52,500 nt of DNA. Origin: Chara braunii (lineage: Eukaryota; Streptophyta; Charophyceae; Charales; Characeae). The stretch lies in assembly GCA_003427395.1 (NCBI GenBank), contig BFEA01000167.1, forward strand, positions 2,329,205 to 2,381,704, read 5' to 3'. The notes beneath the pieces were generated by a model. That model saw only the letters and a program-made list of their open reading frames with translations. It ran no database searches and was not told the origin of the DNA. The position numbers were made by a program, and so were the translations under genes. This document shows, piece after piece, positions 40,660 through 51,407 of this stretch. The first letter of the stretch is position 1, and each line of letters opens with the position of its first letter.

Positions 40660-42600
40660 CCTGAGCTCTAACTACGGATTACAGCAAACGTTGGAGAAGT
40701 CGGACATCTGCGGCCAGCGAAGACTCCAATCACACACAATCAGTGAGACCTACCAATCAACCTCACTCCCCCTTACCCTCATCGAGGCTATCGCCCCCTA
40801 CTAACCTACAATCCTCAACACCAAGCTGAACCTCCACCGCCTCCTTGTCAACCTAATCCACTCTGATACCTCGGCATTCACCGAACTACTCTTCCCCAAA
40901 CTCGTTCAAGTCTTCTACATTCCTTACAACCTCACTTCGCTCTCAAACTAAATGCTCCAAAATCTCCCTCCCCCATTAATCAACCTTCCTATCACCCCCC
41001 AACCTCCATCTCTCTCACAACACCACCACAACTCAGTTCCCCATTATAATCCAATCTCGCGACCTATCTCACCTCCAATCTCACCCCGAGCCCATCCCGA
41101 CCCCGACCCCGACCCCCTCCCTTCCCCACATCGACCGCGATCTCACCCTCATTCCCCCCCATCCCGACCCCAATTTCATCTCCACTCAGACCCCGCTCCC
41201 ATCTCCTTCCCAACACCAACCACAGTTCATCCCCACTTCGACACGGTCCACTCTCATACACCGACCCCGACTCCTTCCTCACGCCAACACTACTCCGATC
41301 TTATCCCCCTCCCGATCCCGAATCCCTTACCACCCCGATCCTGACCGCATACACCCCATTCCCGCTCTCTCTCTTATTCTGAACCCGATCTTGTCTCCAC
41401 CCCAATTTTGATCCCTCCTCTCATTCCAACTACGATCCACCCCCGCCTCGATCCCACCACAACCCACTCACGATCCCATCCTCAAACCGTTTCAGCTCAT
41501 ATCCCCCATCCTGTTCTCGACTTCATCCCCGATCCAATCACGATCCTCTCCCCGTCTCTTATCCCCACTCCGAACCCGAATTCATCCCCACCCCGATCCT
41601 GACCTTATCAACCTCAATCCCGCTCTCACTCCCACTCTGAGTCTAATCCTGCCTACACCCAGATCTCGATCCCATCCCAAACCAGACCCCTTCCCCCATT
41701 TTACTCTCGGTCTCATTCCCAACCCGACAACGATCCTTTCCCCACCCCGACTCCGAATTCATCCCTGTTCCGCTCCCAACCCCGACATCAACCCTACTCC
41801 GACCCCATCCTAATCCCGATCACTACCCATCTAGGCTAAGATCCCCAGCCATCGTCCCATTTTTCGTCTTCCAGACTCGGCCTAGTCCTTAGCCCCATCC
41901 TCCATCATACAAAACATACATCACCTACACCCCCCACTCCCTTGGCGCCCCACTACATTTCTCCACCCCCCCCTTTATACCACAAACCTCCTCCCCCTTC
42001 CATTGACAGCTCCATTCACAACCTCTCCCCCTCCCTTCCTTCATTGACAGCTCCATTCACAACCTGTCCACCTCCCTTCCTCCCTCATCGTAACATCAGC
42101 ATTTCAATAACAACCTCTCCCCACTACACCTCTCCACCCCCCCTCTATACCACAATCCTTCTCCCCCTTCCATTGACAGCTCCATTCACAACCTCCCCCC
42201 CTCCCCTTCCTCCCAACCTTACTTTGATCCCGACATTATCCCCCCTTCCGATCCCGTCTCCAGATTGATCTCGATCCTAACGCCTTCTGGATTTCGATCT
42301 CGAATCCCGATCCCAATCCATATCGGAGTTCATTACGAGTCTCCCACGATCCCACCTCCTCATTGTATCTGTTCTGCAATAGCGAGTAAGGAGTAAACGG
42401 ACCTTGAAAGAAGACGGTGAATTCATCACAGAACATGAGCACCGCAGAGTAACCTTCCTAGATTTGGCTCTAAGCGTCCATATAGATCCTCAAGGATTCC
42501 TCCGTAGACTTCCGATCACCAAGTGGGGAGGGTAAATGCTACCCATTTCTTCACTCGTCTGTGCTGATATCTGAACTCATATCTGAGAAGCAGTAGGGGA
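40660..42600 (+). repeat. C-rich low-complexity 5' region of LINE-B
   Basis: No gene. From about 40950 to 42360 the sequence is a very degenerate series of CCCGAYCCC and CCCCAYYCCC phrases. At 41990-42200 a block with CCATTGACAGCTCCATTCAC recurs three times. The last 200 bases before ORF1 are more complex. Open frames rich in Pro/Ser/Thr arise from the composition. Confidence 0.7.
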
Positions 42601-42627
42601 GGACGGACCCACTTGCAGCGAGAGAAA

Positions 42628-45436
42628 ATGGTTTCTTCCTCTCAAAACTCGGGGGCAGTCAATCACAACACGGGAGAGAAAGGCATGTGCGTGATAGACA
42701 ACGAAGCACTCAAATTTCTGATAGACAAGACAAAGGTACAAGGAATACAAACCACGGAGATCCAAAAAACTGACGGCAAAGAAGAGGAAATTATTGTATG
42801 GAAATACCCAAAGGAAAGGATTGCAGAATTGGATGATCTGCATGAAAGGCATGGGGTAGTGTTTAATTTTGCCCGCAGCGGAGCAGAATTGCAACCAGCA
42901 GAGAAGCGCAAATGGGTCATTGAAACAATCAGGAAGGAATTAAAGCTGAAACAATCGGAAGAGACATTCACATTGCAGAATCTGGGAAGGAACAATATCC
43001 TCGCGTTGTTTGTCAGGGAAGAACAAGCGAAGGCGACAACTGAGATGCAGTCCAGGAACTGCAATGGCTCGGTCTGCACGATCACAAAGTGGAAGAAAGT
43101 GGTCAGGCAGAGACAAAATCCTGTTTTTACTATGTCTTATAAACAAACCCTGTTAAAGGAAAATTTATGGGTTCAGTTTGACAATATCCAGCCGGGTTTT
43201 CATGGACTGCTGGTGGACAGATTGGAAAGACAATATCCAGCGAACAGAATTCTCAAGTGGATATTGCCCACACCAGATTTCCTGGCTCCTCACTGCGGAT
43301 CCATGACTGCAGTGTTGGAAGTTAAAACGGACAACCCCCCGGCTTTTCCCGAAACATGGAAATTGCAAATTGAAAACAGAGTGGTGGAGATCGGAGTATC
43401 AACGAAGACAGCACCAATCTGCTTTCGCTGCAGAGAGCGGGGACACATGGGCACAGACCCACACTGTCCCAATTTTCCTAAACAGGCGAAGGAACGCAAG
43501 CTCCTCCCCGACATGCTCTGTGAGGTGGAGGATGCTCCGGGAATCTGGTTCATCGCAAACAACAATTATAATGGATGGGTCTTCGATGACAATCTAGAGG
43601 AACCAGATTGGGTGTGGCACTACGCCGACCTGGAGCCGATAGTTAAGAAACCTGACATTTTCCCTCCGGCTGACAGCAGGTGGCAGAAGAAGGCGACAGG
43701 GAGGGTGGCAGAAGAAGGCGACAGGGAGGGTGGCAGGGCACCCGACTAAGATTAAATCTGACCCTCTGATAGACTCACGGGTGATCAGAGAAGAGAAAGA
43801 CAGGGAGGATCTCCTATGGGATCTAGACACGGTTAGAGAGAATGCAGTCCATCAATTCACCCAAGAACCAGTTACATTCCAGAACTGGCTAAGAAATCTG
43901 GAACAGACTGCGAGGAACACGAAGAAAGGAACACAAACGGACAACAAAAGGACACTAGATACTGCGGGGAACAGAGGGAGCCAGGAAGGGGGGCTTAAGA
44001 GGAGGAAGGCGCAAGGAACTGAAGGAGAGAAGGGGGCATCCTCGCTCCCGACCAGGAGTGAAGAGAGGGGAAAGGTCACAGAGGCGAGTGGGACAGATTT
44101 GGAGAAGGAGGGAGAGGGGAGCAATGCAGGTGGAATTTCCCCAGAAGACAGTGAAGAAGAGTCAGCACAATCGTTGCAATGGCTCAGGGAGTATGTGAAC
44201 AAGGTCAAGAGAGAGAGGGAACATGCTTTTGACATTCAGGCAGTGTGCCTAAAACATGCTGAGAAATCTCAGACGAGCGGCAAGAGAGGCATGTTGGGAG
44301 GGGTGGGTACATCCAACAACCAGTTTGACGCTCTCAGGAAGGTCAAAGCTGAGGAAGTGTCAGAATACACAGCTTTCAGATATGCTGAGAAGAAGAGAGC
44401 AAGGGAACAAGGTTTGAAAGACAAGGATAGAACCGTACCTGAGTCTAAAGATGATTTCCAAGATTTGCACCCGAAGAAATGGAGATCAGGGAAAAGCCAG
44501 AAAAAAAAGACTGCTGACGCAGCACAAGCAGAAACCCACGAGGAATCAGACCGTACGCTGCTGAAAAAAGAAGTGGCTGCGGTCCTGGCCCAAACTGACA
44601 AACTGATAAAACTGAATGAGGAGTACGCAGCAGAGTTTGTCACGATCTCACACATTGCAAGGGACCAGGCGTCTTTGGTAGTGGAAACAACCCGCTCTTC
44701 TCGCCTGACGCTGATGAACATTCGACCTCTGATTGCAGCAAGGTACATGGAGAAGCTGAAAGAGCGGTAGATAGCGACAGATGTTTCCTTCCAGATCCCC
44801 TGCTTTGAGGAAGGCCAGAATGTAGCAAATATTCTCCGGGAAAAAGTTACCCCCGACTACCCGTTGGGGGTATACGATACAGTGGAAGCAACGACGGCCC
44901 AGGAGACCCCGCAATCGCCCACAGGGGAAGAGGACACACGATCGCAACAATCAGAACAGAAGAGGCAATCTCCCCAAGCCTTCTCACCTTTGATAGTAAA
45001 GCTAGCAGCAACAGCTAGCTTGAAATCAGGGATGAAATGGAGACCGTGGCGGACGGTGACAGCAGTGCCATACAGTGTCCTAGCAGGGTCCTGTCTACCG
45101 GCTGAACTAACTGCAGTGTCGGTGGCCCAGCTGGTCAAATCAGGCATGTTGGACGGAGATGGGGACCTAGATACGATGACCTTCCCAGTAGATTGGGACA
45201 GATTCTACAGGAGTGAGGACTCGGACAACGATCTACGGGATTGGCAATCGGATATGGAGAAGGATGAGGAGGTGCAAGGAAAAATGATGGGGGGGACGAA
45301 CGAGGACAAGGAAGGAACGTCAGGTACGGAGGGCCAGGGAATGAGCATCGACAGAGAGGCAAGCCTAACTTTAGAGGAAGGAGGGTTGGGAGTGGACCGA
45401 ATGGGGGAGAACACGGGGGGTGATGCACCTGCGTAG
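42628..45436 (+). pseudogene. ORF1 of LINE-B, broken by a 25-base duplication and one stop
   Basis: Starts at the ATG at 42628. The first 373 codons contain a conserved-looking core with NPVFTMSYKQTL and FHGLLVDRL, then a Cys/His knuckle CFRCRERGHMGTDPHC (C-X2-C-X4-H-X6-C; spacing differs from the usual X4). A 25-base tandem duplication (43678-43727) shifts the frame, so the frame stops at 43749 and continues in +1 to a TAG at 44768-44770. Beyond it the same frame is open to 45436 with an acidic tail. The middle part is Lys/Glu-rich and likely coiled. ORF1 proteins of L1-type LINEs bind RNA and form the RNP with ORF2. Confidence 0.75.
43678..43727 (+). repeat. 25-base tandem duplication breaking ORF1
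   Basis: Two units of GTGGCAGAAGAAGGCGACAG plus flanking bases. Twenty-five is not a multiple of three, and the frame offset on the two sides (+1) is exactly that of one extra unit. Confidence 0.85.
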
Positions 45437-45483
45437 ATTCTCTTGTGAATAAATGATCTCACTTCGACAGGAAGTAATCAGAG

Positions 45484-46910
45484 ATGGAGGAGATCAAGAA
45501 AAGAGCGAATGAGAAAAGGGGCGGGGGGGATCGGAGCATCCAAGGGATTATTATCAGAAGTTGGAATATTAACGGTCTAGGGAATATCGTGGATAAAGAA
45601 TAAAAATGGAATGATATCCGCAACGGACTGAAAGTAAACAGTAATGCACTGGCAGATACTATTCTATTGCAAGAAACACATCTTTCCTTCTCCCCAGAGC
45701 ATGACAGGATCCGGAAGATTATTGCAAGGAAGATAGGAGGTATTCGGGACGAAGTATGGGCAGCAGATGCTAACTCAAATACGAAAGGTGTAGCCATTTT
45801 GATCCCCAAATCTTCTCGATTCTACAGAAATGGCTGTCTTGAATAAGGAGGCCGACCTCCAGGAAGGTAGATGGTGTTCAATGCATTTGAAGTGGAAGGA
45901 AGAAGAGTTCTACCTTTACAGCGTCTATGCTCCAAATGAGGCAGCGCAAAGAGTGTCCTTTATAGAGAATTTGAGCAGCGATATACCGCCTTTACTACCA
46001 TGCATTCTGGCAGGGGACTGGAATGCCACCCTCGACCCAGGAATAGACTGTATCTCAAGGTCCTCTCACGCTACCAACACACAGGAGGCCCGTCCAATTC
46101 AAAACATGATGATTGACCAAGGGCTAGTCGATCCTTTCAGGACCCTGCACCCAACCGAGAAATCCTTCACCCTAGTCAAAAAGAATCATGCTTGTCACAT
46201 TGCCTTCTCACGGATTGACTATTTCTTAGTGTCGGAATCTATCATGGGAGTTGTGAAGGAGGCGAAAATCTTACCCCTGAACCCTATCCAGGTCTGGACC
46301 ACAAACCTATACAATTAACGATTGGATTCGAACAACAAGTAAAGAAAGGCGAAGGGTTCCACAACCTAAATAACTCATTACTACTTAGTCAAACTTTCCA
46401 AGAAGGAATACACGAATTCTGGCGCGCTAGGAGTATGAGTTTTCTACCTATCCAGAATCGCTGGGAATCGTTTGTGGAGAGCTACACCTCACTTGCAAAG
46501 ACAGCTGCAGAGATATCGAGAGAGCTGGCCTCTACGCGAAAACAAAGGAAACGTAGACTCGAACAAGCACTAACGATAGCGGAGCTCAATTTACGAGATG
46601 AGCCATCCTCACCATTTTACACTAATATATTTGAGAAAGCTCGCGAGGAACTCGCCATGTGGAGGTGGTGGGAGCTAAAAGGTTTGCAAATAAGAGCTAG
46701 AATGTGCGACTATGAACTCAACAAATCGATGACGAAGCATTTTTTTGCACGAATTAAGGCAAATACGAGAGCATTCACAATAAACAAGCTGAAAACCCTT
46801 TCTAATCCAACAAAAACAGTGGAAACCAGCGAAGAAATAATGGAAGTTGCCAAAGAATTTATCAGGATTTATACTACACAAAGACCCGATCTCCCACATC
46901 GAATGCCACC
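45484..46910 (+). pseudogene. ORF2 of LINE-B, endonuclease part with lesions
   Basis: Starts at the ATG at 45484. Endonuclease motifs in order are SWNINGL, a TAA at 45601, then LLQETHLS with the catalytic Glu, GVAILIP, then in another frame VYAPNE, AGDWNATLD and FSRIDYFLVS. From 46291 the first frame returns and runs through a basic, helical linker to about 46905, where a further shift leads into RT. Two opposite small indels around 45830 and 46290 explain the excursion. The region is inactive as written. Confidence 0.85.
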
Positions 46911-49900
46911 TTGGAAGCGAGACAGCGGATGCTACAGTACCTGGAACAAACAATCTCAGTGGAACAAGCAGCAGGTATGGACAAACCCCTTACAAAAGAA
47001 GAGCTGTTGCAGACCCTCAAAAGCATGAACAACGATAAGGCACCAGGAATTGACGGGTTGACGAAAGAATTTTGGGAAAAATTCTGGCCAAATCTAGGGG
47101 GAGACCTATTGAATTTTTACCAGGATAGTTTTGAAAAAGGGGGTCTGGGCAATCTAATTAGCAGCAGCGTGGTTACACTGCTGTATAAGAAGGGGGATAA
47201 GGAGGACGTTAGAAACTACAGACCTATTTCCTTACTCACACTACCATATAAAATTTTGGCCAAGGCCTTATCTGCAAGAATCATGAAAATAACAGACAAA
47301 TGCTTCCACATTGATCAAACAGGCTTCATTCTGGGCCGCTACATATTGGACAATGTTTTAACACTCAACGAAGCGACCAGCGAGGTTAGAGAAAAAAGGA
47401 TAAACACAGCGATACTGTTTTTCGATTTTGAGAAGGCTTACGACCAAGTTAATTGGGACTTCATGGACGCAAGCATGGAGCGTATGGGAGTGGGACCAAT
47501 CTTCAGGAAATGGGTCCGAGTCCTATACAATGACGCTTCGGGATGCGTACAGATAAACAACTTCCTGTCCGAAAGCTATAGTATATCACGTTCGGTTAGG
47601 CAAGGGGACCCGCTTGCTCCATCGATCTTCCTATTTGTGATGGAAGCCATTGCTTCCTTTCTACGAAAAGATCCATCGATACACAGATTACCGGAGGTCA
47701 ATATAGGAACACCCCATCATCTCAAGTTCCCGACAGTAATAATGTTTGCAGATGACGTGACTGTTCTGATCAGAGCTTCAGATTCGTCCTTTATGGCACT
47801 TTCGAGAGCAATGGAAGCATTCAAACTGGCGTCAGAAATGAAAGTCAACTGGAAAAAAACTATAGGATGGTGGCTTTCGGAGGACCCTATTCCAAACCTG
47901 CAAGGTCCGGAGGCAGACATGTCCTGGGACACGCCAGACACCCCCACTCGATACCTAGGCATCCTCATGACGCGAAGGGGTCTGACACCACAAATGGGCC
48001 CAAGTATGCTAGCTAATCAGCTGAACAAACTGGGGAGATGGGGGCATACGAGCACCTCGTTGATGGGTCGGGCGTTGGCCCTTAACACTTCTGTATTCTC
48101 CATGATGTGGTATATTGCGGCAGTATGGACCATCCCGGATGACTCACTAAAAGAACTGAACCGGGTAGCGAGAGCATACCTGTGGACGGGCAACCCCAAT
48201 AGAGGTAACTGTATCCCCAAAATAGCCTGGCATTATATTACAAGGAAACCTTTCCAAGGGGGACTGGGGATTATAGACCCGAAATGTGAGACGAAAGCTC
48301 TCCAAGTTAAATGGATAGTTCGGTTGCTAACAAAACCAGAAACGGCATGGAACAACCTCGCCTTGGACAGTATAAGGACGCTGGCCCCGATCCCATCGCC
48401 AAGCAACATGACTGGTCTATTCTGGGTAATGAACAAAGAATGGTCGTTGAAAAAAGGGAGGAGGAGAGCCAGAGGGGAAATATCACAGAACGCGGATATT
48501 CATCATTCACCTTACTGGGAGGCTCTCATCCGGATTTGGAGATCAATTATGCCTAAAAAATCCAACAGACATAAGTCCAAAGATGAAATATTAAGACAAC
48601 CACTGTTTGGTAATGAGTGGGTAAGGAGTGAAAGCGATCAGCCTCTACTCCTAAGCCATAGGTGGCTCTCTTGGGTAAAGAATGGGGTTTGGACAATTGG
48701 ACACCTATGGAACCATGATAGAAAGGACTGGATATCTGAACAGGAGCTGAGTACTCGGCTCAAGGGGTGTCACAGGAGAGGCCTCAATTTACAGTACATA
48801 ACGGGCCTGGTCCCGCCAGAGTGGGAAGAGATGTTGAAACAGGCCGGGGACTGGAATAATGGAGAATGGGGGGTTAAAATTCAAGAAAGCAGACCCTCTA
48901 GAGCTTTTCAGTTTTCACACTGTCAACAAGGATCGACCACCCAGGCAATCTTCACATCCTTCCCAATCACGCACACAGCGAAGGGTATGCCATCGGTCGT
49001 GAATACTGATGTAGAAACCATAGTTATGGAAGTTTTCCTACTTAGGAAAGTGAGAGTGCTAGGGGATTGGCCTAAATCGATCTTCAGAATCGACACGGCC
49101 ATTCGAGACCTAGAGTTCGACCCGGGCGAGTGGGCATGCAAACCAGACAAGGAGAAAAATGTTAAGAAGCGCACTTTTATACAGGAATACACGGTTAAGC
49201 TAGGGTACAAACTTATGCTAAAAACGAAAAACCCTGAACCCGTCATCAAAGCAAGATGGCTAAAGATAATAGGCCAGGAGGTGGATAAAATTACGAAGAT
49301 TCCGTGGAAAACATACAAGATGATTAGACCAGTCAAAATCCGAAGCCTTCAGTGGTTAATCACGTACGCAGCTTTACCAGTCAATCAGTGGTTACATATC
49401 AGGAGGAAAGAGTCTGTACCGGATAGTTCTGACCGTTGTAAGGTGTGCACGGATAATGCAGTAGAGGATATAGTACACTGCCTAATATACTGCAAAGNAG
49501 NAACAGACTATTGGGCGAGAGCATCCACCCTTTGGGATTCCCTCTTCACTTCCCCGTTCCCTGAGAAACCCATCCAACTTCTCCTTCTGATTGACATCCC
49601 TAAGTGGCCACNGAAAGCAGAAAGGATCTGGTTTGAGTTCATCAGGAAGACCTCCCTTTGGGTCATATGGAAGGAAAGATGCAGCAGAACGATTGAGGGG
49701 GCTGCAAACGCACGGGAGAGAGTCTGGGTGGAGACNAAGGTTCTGATACAGGCAGAAATTCTATGCAGATGGAAGAGGATCAAGAGTACATGGACAGACG
49801 ATGAAGAGCAGCGGAAGAAGGCTAGAAACAAGTTCATCAAGACATGGTTGGCAGGGGGGAAGGTTGCTGAGTTGAGGAATGATNGTATCTGTTGGAAGGA

Positions 49901-49985
49901 GTGGCACAACTCCGCTTCAAGAAGGAATCTGGAACAGCAAAGCACGGAATCAGGGAGTGGAACCCTCGAGCCAGAATCTAACTGA
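46911..49985 (+). CDS. ORF2 of LINE-B, RT and C-terminal domain, open over 1024 codons
   Basis: A long uninterrupted frame without its own ATG near the start. It is the 3' part of ORF2. RT motifs are KAPGIDGLTKEFW, LLYKKGD, NYRPISLL, QTGFILGRY, FFDFEKAYDQVNW, SVRQGDPLAPSIF and the active site FADDVT (about 47740-47760). Then come the thumb region (MKVNWKKTIGWW, RYLGILM), ALNTSVFSMMWY, and GGLGIIDP. Near the end is the zf-RVT pattern SLQWLITYAALP, CKVCTDN, then DIVHCLIYCK, followed by LWVIWKERC. Four ambiguous codons occur between 49498 and 49884. Typical of plant L1 elements. It shares the same motif order as LINE-A but differs enough to be another family. Confidence 0.9.
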   Translation: MEARQRMLQYLEQTISVEQAAGMDKPLTKEELLQTLKSMNNDKAPGIDGLTKEFWEKFWPNLGGDLLNFYQDSFEKGGLGNLISSSVVTLLYKKGDKEDVRNYRPISLLTLPYKILAKALSARIMKITDKCFHIDQTGFILGRYILDNVLTLNEATSEVREKRINTAILFFDFEKAYDQVNWDFMDASMERMGVGPIFRKWVRVLYNDASGCVQINNFLSESYSISRSVRQGDPLAPSIFLFVMEAIASFLRKDPSIHRLPEVNIGTPHHLKFPTVIMFADDVTVLIRASDSSFMALSRAMEAFKLASEMKVNWKKTIGWWLSEDPIPNLQGPEADMSWDTPDTPTRYLGILMTRRGLTPQMGPSMLANQLNKLGRWGHTSTSLMGRALALNTSVFSMMWYIAAVWTIPDDSLKELNRVARAYLWTGNPNRGNCIPKIAWHYITRKPFQGGLGIIDPKCETKALQVKWIVRLLTKPETAWNNLALDSIRTLAPIPSPSNMTGLFWVMNKEWSLKKGRRRARGEISQNADIHHSPYWEALIRIWRSIMPKKSNRHKSKDEILRQPLFGNEWVRSESDQPLLLSHRWLSWVKNGVWTIGHLWNHDRKDWISEQELSTRLKGCHRRGLNLQYITGLVPPEWEEMLKQAGDWNNGEWGVKIQESRPSRAFQFSHCQQGSTTQAIFTSFPITHTAKGMPSVVNTDVETIVMEVFLLRKVRVLGDWPKSIFRIDTAIRDLEFDPGEWACKPDKEKNVKKRTFIQEYTVKLGYKLMLKTKNPEPVIKARWLKIIGQEVDKITKIPWKTYKMIRPVKIRSLQWLITYAALPVNQWLHIRRKESVPDSSDRCKVCTDNAVEDIVHCLIYCKXXTDYWARASTLWDSLFTSPFPEKPIQLLLLIDIPKWPXKAERIWFEFIRKTSLWVIWKERCSRTIEGAANARERVWVEXKVLIQAEILCRWKRIKSTWTDDEEQRKKARNKFIKTWLAGGKVAELRNDXICWKEWHNSASRRNLEQQSTESGSGTLEPESN

Positions 49986-50159
49986 GACAGTTCTGCTTTC
50001 GGGTCACTACTTTTGATGTACAACAGTGGGGACCAGGATGCAAGCTAGTAATGAAGGCGAGCAAGGGAGGTAAAAGGGTCAAAGCAAAGAGTCCCGGAGC
50101 AATGAGGAAGGCGATCCTTGAATGGGAATGGTATATCGGGGAGCTGTTAAGAAGGACGA

Positions 50160-50181
50160 GGGTTTAGGGTTCAGGGTTTAG
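50160..50181 (+). repeat. Telomere-like TTTAGGG repeats, three units
   Basis: GGG followed by TTTAGGG, the variant TTCAGGG, and TTTAG. This is the Arabidopsis-type plant telomere unit. It lies 175 bases after the ORF2 stop of LINE-B. Confidence 0.7.
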
Positions 50182-50743
50182 TGGTTGCTCAGGCTCTGGT
50201 ATTCTCCCAGCGAGCAATCTTGCCATCAATCGCGTACATGAAGTCTGCATCAAGTCAAGGATGTGATGTTTGGGAGGTGGACAGTGAGTACTGGCCAAGG
50301 CCAATGAGCTGGACATCGATGAAGAAATCGGCCAACTACACCGCAGTCATGAAGTATACTGAGACCTGCAGGAGACGGCTACAAGCAATAATGTGGGACT
50401 ATGTTGGCATTGTAAGGTCAACGGAGAGGTTAAAAATTGCCCGCCGAGAGCTTGTGAGGCTTGAACGATCATGGGAGGATCAGCTTGCTTGGTACCTTGG
50501 GTATCAAGGAATCGTGGCGAGTGTTGAGATATGTGAAATGAGAAATCTTTTTGTTGGAGGAAAGCTTGTCATTGAGAGTGCACTGAAGCGGCAAGAAAGT
50601 TGAGGCCTACATTATACGCTGGACGTCCTGGATGTGGTGGAGAGCGAGAGGCATCCCACGGTTCTGGTTCCTTCGGCTTCAAGGCAGTTGTTTGGAGCTG
50701 CACATGTATGAGTTTGCAGGGCTGGCCTTGGTGCGCGTCTGAG

Positions 50744-50825
50744 GAACAAGGTGGATGATTGAAGCTCAGGCTCAGTGACACACAGAACAAGGTGGATGAT
50801 TGAAGCTCAGGCTCAGCGACACGCA
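50744..50825 (+). repeat. 41-base tandem duplication in LINE-B 3' region
   Basis: GAACAAGGTGGATGATTGAA at 50744 and again at 50785, with the following GCTCAGGCTCAG also repeated. Confidence 0.85.
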
Positions 50826-51390
50826 GGGAGATGAAGTTGTGCTGAAGTTGTGCTCACCCCACACTTGAGTTAGGTTGTGTTTTGCTTTCTGTTGTTGATG
50901 TTCCTTGAGACAAAAACAATGTGCAGTCTAGTCTACAGTGGTTCCTTTCTGGGGTTAGGAATTGCTTAAGAGGAATTTGTGGAATTCGTTTCAATTTAAG
51001 TCCACCGTGCATCCTTTCTGGCTTTTCTTTTGTCCAGAATCTCTTTCCATTTTTGAGCAAGCTGGTCTATGAAGGAGTCATTGACGCTTGGAGGGAGTTG
51101 CATATCCCATGGTTATGTGCGAAAGTTGATCCTCAATTGTGAGCTAGCGACAATAGGAAATTGCATGAGGTCGGTATTCAATTCCGTGTGAAGCTGTAGA
51201 GTCTTTTCATTAGACTGGGTACAGATGTGGCGGATGGTGCACGAGAAGATGTTTGTCACTGCATGGCACTATTTTTGGGGGGGGCCACATCCGGTAATGG
51301 ATGAAAGCATTCTTTACTATATTTAGGGCACTTGTCTCGCACACGTAATTTCCAAATTGGGAAGGCAAGGAGTCTCTACTAAAAACATTG

Positions 51391-51407
51391 AGAAAAAAAA
51401 AATAAAA
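51391..51407 (+). repeat. A-rich tail of LINE-B
   Basis: AG followed by runs of A with one T, directly abutting the right target-site duplication (51408-51420). It marks the 3' end of the LINE and its plus orientation. Confidence 0.75.

Larger units (their letters stand above)
49986..51390 (+). other. 3' region of LINE-B, no clear gene
   Basis: About 1.4 kb downstream of the ORF2 stop. A 140-codon open frame with ATG lies at 50181-50603 or slightly shorter (a basic, helical sequence with YTETCRRRLQAIMWDYVG). It has no known motif and I leave it unassigned. It may be an unusually long 3' UTR or a transduced flank. The region also contains the telomere-like motif and a 41-base tandem repeat. 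Confidence 0.5.
40133..51407 (+). mobile_element. LINE-B: apparently full-length L1-type LINE, 11.3 kb
   Basis: Lies within the 5' LTR of element C between 13-bp target-site duplications. From left: poly-T, 5' tandem repeat, C-rich region, ORF1 with a CCHC-like knuckle, ORF2 with APE endonuclease, RT and zf-RVT, a 1.4-kb 3' region and a short A-rich tail (51391-51407). It has both ORFs and a 5' region, so it is not 5'-truncated. Single lesions in ORF1 and several in the endonuclease indicate that it is no longer active. Confidence 0.85.

Noticed and set aside
50181-50603. 140-codon open frame in the LINE-B 3' region as a host gene
   Set aside because: It lies inside the LINE insertion borders, has no recognisable motif and no supporting signals. 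Left unassigned.
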